A DNA stretch of 18,224 nt from Phosphoribacter sp964558825 (GTDB taxonomy: Bacteria > Actinomycetota > Actinomycetes > Actinomycetales > Dermatophilaceae): positions 1-18,224 of the forward strand of contig CAZLGB010000054.1 in NCBI GenBank assembly GCA_964558825.1, given 5' to 3'. Of this stretch, positions 14,389 to 18,224 are shown one piece after another (the first letter of the stretch is position 1; each line of letters starts with the position of its first letter). Made by a program: the position numbers and the translations under genes. The notes under the pieces were generated by a model that made no database searches, was not told where the DNA came from, and saw nothing but the letters and a program-made list of their open reading frames with translations.

Positions 14389-14442
14389 CCGTCGCGACTG
14401 ACCCGTCGCGACTTGACTCGACGCGACTGACCCGTCGCTGAC
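14389..14442 (+). repeat. Four short tandem repeats between convergent genes
   Basis: Four imperfect copies lie head to tail: CCGTCGCGACTGAC (14389-14402), CCGTCGCGACTTGAC (14403-14417), TCGACGCGACTGAC (14418-14431) and CCGTCGCTGAC (14432-14442). The first two contain the palindrome GTCGCGAC. GTCGCG (14405-14410) can pair with CGCGAC (14422-14427). The location between converging stops suggests a bidirectional terminator that grew by slippage, but this is inference. Confidence 0.65.
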
Positions 14443-14460
14443 CGCGGCGCCGACGACTCG

Positions 14461-15027
14461 TCAGCGGCCGCTGAGCGGGGGCAGTGGATGGCGCCCAGGG
14501 TGCGCGCGAAAGATCAGCGACGTCTGCACGTGGACGACCCCGGGATGGCCGCTGAGGTGGTCGAGCACGACCCCGCGCAACGCCTCGGGTGACTCCGCGA
14601 CGAGGTGGACGAGGAAGTCGTCGGCACCGCTGACGTTGTATGCCGCGAGCACCCCGGGCAGCGCCGACACGTGCTCGCCAAAGGCGTCGACCCGCTGGCG
14701 GTCGGTGCCCGCGAGCCGCACGGCCACCCAGGCCGCGATGGGATAGCCCAGCCGAGCCAGGTCGAAGTGGGCCTGGACTCCGGTGAGGATGCCCCGCTCG
14801 CGCAGCGAGCGGACCCGGGCGACACACGTCGACTCGGCGATGCCGGCGGCCTTGGCGAGCGCGACATTGGAGGCTCGGCCGTCAGCCGCCAGGGCGGTGA
14901 CCAGGGCCAGATCGATCTCGTCGAGGGCGGCGGGCTCGCGCGGCGGGGGCCCCGGTGTCCGGTGTGGGCGCGGCGTCCCGGCGACAGCCCTTCGGGGGGT
15001 CCGTGGATCGTTCGGCACAGCCGACAT
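14461..15027 (-). CDS. Lrp/AsnC family transcriptional regulator
   Basis: The product is a 188-residue regulator. Residues 36-83 form the winged HTH of the Lrp/AsnC family (DEIDLALVTALAADGR, NVALAKAAGIAESTCVARVRSLRERGIL); residues 86-178 are the RAM ligand-binding/oligomerisation domain (YPIAAWVAVRL, VLAAYNVSGADDFLVHLVAES, VVHVQTSLIF). The first 33 residues are a Pro/Arg-rich extension not typical of the family, so the true start may be later, although no better in-frame start with a ribosome site is obvious. It is divergent from the PLP lyase gene at 15129 with 101 nt between starts, the usual arrangement of a regulator controlling an amino-acid catabolic enzyme; methionine or another sulfur amino acid would be a natural effector. 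A 6-bp dyad in the gap is a candidate operator. Confidence 0.93.
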   Translation of the reverse strand: MSAVPNDPRTPRRAVAGTPRPHRTPGPPPREPAALDEIDLALVTALAADGRASNVALAKAAGIAESTCVARVRSLRERGILTGVQAHFDLARLGYPIAAWVAVRLAGTDRQRVDAFGEHVSALPGVLAAYNVSGADDFLVHLVAESPEALRGVVLDHLSGHPGVVHVQTSLIFRAHPGRHPLPPLSGR

Positions 15028-15065
15028 CCTAGGTGACGGCTGCCGAAGAAACCTCGGACTTGACC

Positions 15066-15085
15066 AGGAATTGACGCGGATTCCT
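15066..15085. promoter_or_regulatory. Inverted repeat AGGAAT-N8-ATTCCT, candidate regulator site
   Basis: A perfect 6-bp dyad with an 8-nt A/T-containing spacer lies 38 nt upstream of the Lrp/AsnC ATG and 43 nt upstream of the PLP-lyase ATG. TTGACC (15060-15065) abuts it and TTGACG (15071-15076) lies inside it, either of which could be a -35 box. The position fits an operator shared by the divergent genes. Confidence 0.4.
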
Positions 15086-15128
15086 CGTATCTCTGGACCT
15101 AAGGCCGCAGAAGACCCACGATCGAGGC

Positions 15129-16319
15129 ATGCGCATCGACTCGACTGCCGTCCACGCCGGACGCGAAGACCTGGTCGCTCTCGGCGTCCACGTCCCCCCG
15201 ATCGACCTGTCGAGCACCTATCCGATCACCGACCTGGATGCGGGCGGGGCGGCATACGAGACGCTCGCCACCGGCGGTCGCGGCGAGCGGGCCAGCACCC
15301 TGGTCTACCAGCGGCTCTGGAACCCCAATGTCGACCGTTTCGAGCGCGCCCTGGCCACCTTGGAGGGCACCGAGGAGGCCGTGGCCTTCGCCTCGGGGAT
15401 GGCGGCCCTCACCGCCACGCTGCTCGCCTGCGTCAGCGCAGGAACCCCCCACATCGTCGCGGTCCGCCCGCTCTACGGCGGCACCGACCACGTGCTCGCG
15501 ACCGGGCTGCTGGGCACCGAGGTCACCTGGGCGACTCCCGACACCATCGCCGACGCGATCACCGCCCGCACCGGTCTCGTGCTGCTGGAGACCCCGGCCA
15601 ACCCGACCCTCGAGCTCGTCGACATCGCCGACGTCGTGCGCCAGGCCGGCCGGGTGCCGGTCATGGTCGACAACACCTTCGCGACGCCGATCCTCCAGCA
15701 GCCACGCCGCCACGGGGCGACGCTCGTGTTGCACTCGGCGACGAAGTTCATCGGCGGCCACGGCGACCTGCTCGGCGGCATTGTCGCCGCGAGCCCCGAG
15801 TGGGCCGTCCGGCTGCGCCAGGTCCGCGCCCTCACCGGAGCGCTGCTCTATCCGCTCGCGGCATACGAGCTGCATCGCGGTCTGCAAACCCTCGCTGTCC
15901 GGGTGCGCGCGCAGCAGGACAACGCGATCGCGCTGTCCGGCTGGCTCGCCGCGCACCCGGCCGTCGAGCGCGTGCTCTATCCGGGGATGCCGGGTGCCGA
16001 CCCCCGCGGGCTGGTCGGGCGCCAAATGGCCGGTCCGGGGGCGGTGCTCGCCGTGGCGATGGCCGACGGCTTCGAGGCCGCTGCCGAGCTCGTGCAGCGC
16101 ACCCACCTGGTCACCCATGCCGTGAGCCTCGGCGGGGTCGACACGCTCATCCAGCACCCGGCGAGCCTCACCCACCGCCCGGTCGCGGCCGAGGCCAAGC
16201 CGCATGCCAACGTCCTGCGCATCTCGGTCGGGCTCGAAGACGTCCGCGACGTCATCGCCGACCTGGACCAAGCGCTGGCCGGGCTGCGCGTCAGCGTGTC
16301 GGCAGGATCCGCCCGCTGA
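15129..16319 (+). CDS. Methionine gamma-lyase/cystathionine gamma-lyase type PLP enzyme
   Basis: The product is a 396-residue enzyme of the Cys/Met-metabolism PLP family. The PLP lysine is Lys206 in SATKFIGGHGD. Other family blocks are YQRLWNPNVDRFERALATLEG, AFASGMAALTATLLA, RPLYGGTDHVL, ETPANPTLELVDIADV, VMVDNTFATPILQQP, and VSLGGVDTLIQHPASLTH. I favour a catabolic gamma-lyase because an Lrp/AsnC regulator is divergent and MetZ is already present at 1525. However, the cysteine found in characterised methionine gamma-lyases (LYGCT) is glycine here (LYGGT), so cystathionine gamma-lyase or gamma-synthase activity remains possible. No good Shine-Dalgarno sequence precedes ATG 15129; CACGAT lies 6 nt upstream. 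The last 29 nt overlap the convergent fumarylacetoacetase gene. Confidence 0.88.
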   Translation: MRIDSTAVHAGREDLVALGVHVPPIDLSSTYPITDLDAGGAAYETLATGGRGERASTLVYQRLWNPNVDRFERALATLEGTEEAVAFASGMAALTATLLACVSAGTPHIVAVRPLYGGTDHVLATGLLGTEVTWATPDTIADAITARTGLVLLETPANPTLELVDIADVVRQAGRVPVMVDNTFATPILQQPRRHGATLVLHSATKFIGGHGDLLGGIVAASPEWAVRLRQVRALTGALLYPLAAYELHRGLQTLAVRVRAQQDNAIALSGWLAAHPAVERVLYPGMPGADPRGLVGRQMAGPGAVLAVAMADGFEAAAELVQRTHLVTHAVSLGGVDTLIQHPASLTHRPVAAEAKPHANVLRISVGLEDVRDVIADLDQALAGLRVSVSAGSAR

Positions 16320-17541
16320 CCTCGCCGATCCCCACCCGGGTGCCGTCCGGGCCCGGCGCCCACGCGGTGATGACGACCTCGTCGCCGTCCTGCAGGTAGC
16401 TGCGGGTGCTGCCGTCGGCGAGGGTGAAGGGCTGCGCACCGCCCCACGACAGCTCGAGCAGGCTGCCCCGTTGCTCGCGCTCGGGCCCGCTGATCGTCCC
16501 CGAGCCGAAGAGGTCACCCGGGCGGATGCTCGCGCCGTTGACGGTCATGTGGGCGAGCATCTGCGCCGGTGACCAATACATGTCGCGATACTCCGGACTC
16601 GCGATCACCGTCCCGTTGATGCTCACCTGCAGGTGGACGTCCAGCCCGTATGCCGTGCCCCCCGAGCCGGTCGCGCCGGTGCCGGAGCCGCGCAGATAGG
16701 GGAGCACCTCGGGGTCGCCGTCTTGACGGGGCAGCTCAAGGTGCGCCGCGCCGAGAGCGGCCATCGGGGTGACCCAGGCCGAGATCGACGTGCAGAAGCT
16801 CTTGCCGAGATAGGGCCCCAGCGGGACGTATTCCCAGGCCTGGATGTCGCGGGCCGACCAGTCGTTGAGGACGACGACGCCGAAGAGGTGCTCGGCCGCC
16901 CCGTCGACGCTCACCCGCTCACCCATCGTCGTCGCGCCGCCGACGAGGTAACCCAGCTCGGCCTCGATGTCCAGGCGGATGCTCGGACCATAGACGGGCA
17001 CCGGGTCGGCAGGCGTCTTGCGCTGGCCGCTCGGCCGGTGGAACGCCGTGCCGGACACGACGACGGTGCCCGAGCGGCCGTGGTAGCCGATCGGCAGGTG
17101 CTTCCAATTCACTGGCAGCGCAGGCGAATCCGGTCGGAAGATCTGCCCGACGTTGCTCGCGTGATGGGCGCTGGCGTAGTAGTCGACATAGTCGCCCACC
17201 TCGACGGGCAGGTGCAGGGTCACCTCGTCGAGAGGGTGAAGGTGGCGCTCGATCACCCCGCGGTAGGACGGATCGCTGAGCACCTCGACGAGCCAGCGTC
17301 GGCCTGCCGCCCACGCCGTGGCTCCCTGGGCGAGGAAGGCGTTGAGGGTGGGCGCCGACCAGGCGCTGCCCGCGGCATACCCCGTCGAGAGGGCGGCCGC
17401 GGAGGCGTCGAGGACGAGCTCGCCGATGCGCACGCCGACCCGCCGCCGCTCGTCGGCGGCCGTCGAGAAGACGCCATAGGGGAGGGTCTGCAGGCCGAAG
17501 GGGTGGTCGGCGGGCAGGTCGAGCCAGGTCGGGGCGGGCAT
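16291..17541 (-). CDS. fahA: Fumarylacetoacetase
   Basis: The product is a 416-residue fumarylacetoacetase, which hydrolyses fumarylacetoacetate to fumarate and acetoacetate in the last step of tyrosine/homogentisate degradation. It is full length, with the N-terminal SH3-like domain and C-terminal catalytic domain. By alignment from memory with mouse FAH, metal ligands are Asp120 (DYVDYYAS), Glu193 and Glu195 (DIEAELG) and Asp227 (LNDWSARDIQ). The catalytic His is His127 (HHASNVG), Lys247 lies in GPYLGKSF, and GSGTISGPE holds the substrate-binding threonine. AAGGAG (17549-17554, minus strand) precedes ATG 17541 by 7 nt. The stop of the upstream gene is 1 nt away, so the pair is one transcript. 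Homogentisate dioxygenase and hydroxyphenylpyruvate dioxygenase genes are not in view and may lie beyond the window. Confidence 0.96.
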   Translation of the reverse strand: MPAPTWLDLPADHPFGLQTLPYGVFSTAADERRRVGVRIGELVLDASAAALSTGYAAGSAWSAPTLNAFLAQGATAWAAGRRWLVEVLSDPSYRGVIERHLHPLDEVTLHLPVEVGDYVDYYASAHHASNVGQIFRPDSPALPVNWKHLPIGYHGRSGTVVVSGTAFHRPSGQRKTPADPVPVYGPSIRLDIEAELGYLVGGATTMGERVSVDGAAEHLFGVVVLNDWSARDIQAWEYVPLGPYLGKSFCTSISAWVTPMAALGAAHLELPRQDGDPEVLPYLRGSGTGATGSGGTAYGLDVHLQVSINGTVIASPEYRDMYWSPAQMLAHMTVNGASIRPGDLFGSGTISGPEREQRGSLLELSWGGAQPFTLADGSTRSYLQDGDEVVITAWAPGPDGTRVGIGEVSGRILPTR

Positions 17542-17542
17542 C

Positions 17543-18224
17543 TCAGTGCTCCTTGGTGATGAGGTCGAGGTCGGCGAGCTCGCGCAGCGGGTCGAGCACG
17601 TCGCAGCAGCCGTATGCCGTGAAGTGGCCGCGCAGCCGGGAGGTCTGCGGCGGGGTGAGGGCGGCCAGCGCGGCGACGATTGGGTCGGTATGCCGCTCGG
17701 CGAGGACTGTCGCCGCGGCGTGGGTGGAGGCGCCGTCGAGCACGGCGGCCAGGGCGGCGAGCACGTTGAGCAGGCCGTGCTGGGGGCCTCCGGCGGGGCC
17801 CGGGTGGTCGGCGCGGACGACGTGATGCAGACCGCCGGTCAGCTTGAAGGCCAGCCGGCGCTCGACGCACGCGGCCAAGAAGGCAGCCAGCTCGGCCTCG
17901 TCGGGCCATGCCCAGGTCTCGGTCGCCCCGGTGCGGAACTTGGCCTGCACCAACGCCTTTCCGTCGTCGCCTGACGACCTTCCGGCCGCCTCGGTGACCG
18001 CGTCGAGCGCCTCGTCGCGGCCGTCGCGTGGGATCTCGACGGTGACCGGCACGCCGAGGTCGAGCAACGCGGGCCAGTCCGACGCGGCGCCGACCTCGAC
18101 ACCGGCCAGCTGCACCGAGGTGCCGGCCAGCGTCGCGGCCCCCTCGAGGACGGGACCCAGCGGCATACCCGGGCGCGCAATGAGCCCGAGGCGCAGCGAG
18201 CGGCCCGCGGCCAGGGCGACGACC
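17543..18224 (-). CDS. Conserved actinobacterial protein adjacent to fahA (5' end outside window)
   Basis: The reading frame is open from the right edge of the window to the stop at 17543, so the gene is 5'-truncated here; at least 227 codons are visible. An ATG at 18166 exists, but the upstream codons (VVALAAGRSLRLGLIARPG) read as continuous protein, and I think it is internal. Recognisable blocks are VQAKFRTGATETWAWPDEAELAAF, RLAFKLTGGLHHVVR and HGLLNVLAALAAVLDGA, and the C-terminus has HFTAYGCCDVLDPLRELADLDLI. I recognise this as an unnamed protein that often accompanies fumarylacetoacetase in Actinobacteria, with no known function. The single-nucleotide spacing to fahA argues for a role in the same aromatic-degradation pathway, which is inference. 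No membrane segments are visible. Confidence 0.75.
   Translation of the reverse strand, partial: VVALAAGRSLRLGLIARPGMPLGPVLEGAATLAGTSVQLAGVEVGAASDWPALLDLGVPVTVEIPRDGRDEALDAVTEAAGRSSGDDGKALVQAKFRTGATETWAWPDEAELAAFLAACVERRLAFKLTGGLHHVVRADHPGPAGGPQHGLLNVLAALAAVLDGASTHAAATVLAERHTDPIVAALAALTPPQTSRLRGHFTAYGCCDVLDPLRELADLDLITKEH

Larger units (their letters stand above)
490..18168. repeat. Iterated octamer GTATGCCG/CGGCATAC, 31 exact copies
   Basis: Exact GTATGCCG on the plus strand starts at 490, 1150, 1575, 3212, 4026, 5772, 6774, 7649, 9933, 11900, 12023, 13733, 14638, 16648, 17612 and 17688. Exact CGGCATAC starts at 1425, 2363, 4402, 5064, 5739, 6524, 7423, 8266, 9960, 11161, 13225, 15250, 15859, 17373 and 18161. 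One-mismatch copies start at 1120, 5181, 13060 and 13471. Flanking bases show no consensus. Copies are spread evenly, about one per 590 bp, with no strand preference. Copies fall in coding sequence (26), at a start codon (4026) and between genes (4402, 6774, 9933, 9960). Confidence 0.9.

Noticed and set aside
14405..14427. CRISPR-like or attachment-site reading of the short repeats
   Set aside because: Units are adjacent without spacers, only 11-15 nt long, and no cas, integrase or tRNA gene is present.
490..18168. KOPS- or Chi-like explanation of the octamer
   Set aside because: Those motifs are strongly oriented relative to replication; here the two orientations are 16 and 15 with no local clustering by strand.

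Overview
The window is about 70% G+C, with actinobacterial gene content and dense packing. Typical lineage markers are a DUF3039 protein, a DUF2510-RDD membrane protein, and a rhodanese-MetZ pair arranged as in Mycobacterium (Rv0390-Rv0391). I infer a chromosomal segment of an Actinomycetota, probably Micrococcales (Intrasporangiaceae/Dermatophilaceae-like). The lineage below phylum is a guess. No mobile element, tRNA, rRNA or CRISPR array is visible, and no gene-free stretch exceeds about 190 bases.

Layout. 89-3981 (+): YqgE/AlgH protein, DUF1992 protein, rhodanese plus MetZ (sulfur assimilation into homocysteine), an uncharacterised winged-helix-like protein, and a RibD_C/dihydrofolate-reductase-like protein. 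4028-5362 (+): DUF3039 zinc-ribbon-like protein and a VanW-family protein. 5373-6764 (-): a tryptophanase-type PLP lyase. 6898-9904 (+): a tight three-gene operon (DUF4956 membrane protein, VTC-type polyphosphate-polymerase-like enzyme, Cthe_2159-like beta-helix lipoprotein) closed by a 17-bp hairpin. 10094-12146 (+): an exported phosphodiester glycosidase (NAGPA domain) and a GT2-GtrA fusion glycosyltransferase. 12113-13459 (-): a cytoplasmic GH13 enzyme. 13530-14387 (+): DUF2510-RDD protein. 14461-15027 (-) and 15129-16319 (+): an Lrp/AsnC regulator divergent from a methionine-gamma-lyase-type enzyme. 16291 to the window end (-): fumarylacetoacetase (tyrosine degradation) and a partial conserved protein.

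Amino-acid metabolism dominates: homocysteine synthesis (MetZ), thiol amino-acid cleavage (MGL-like), tryptophan cleavage (TnaA-like) and the last step of tyrosine/homogentisate breakdown (FAH). The central block, 6.9-12.1 kb, looks like a cell-envelope or polyphosphate-linked module.

The most striking signal is not a gene. The non-palindromic octamer GTATGCCG (or its complement CGGCATAC) occurs 31 times exactly in 18.2 kb, 16 in one orientation and 15 in the other, where less than one is expected by chance at this composition. It is read in several frames inside genes, also occurs between genes, and once forms an inverted pair that builds the stem of a terminator hairpin. This is the classic behaviour of DNA uptake sequences in Neisseria and Pasteurellaceae, which I do not know to have been described for an actinobacterium. 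Several genes also appear to have leaderless starts with a -10 hexamer 6-8 nt before the start codon.
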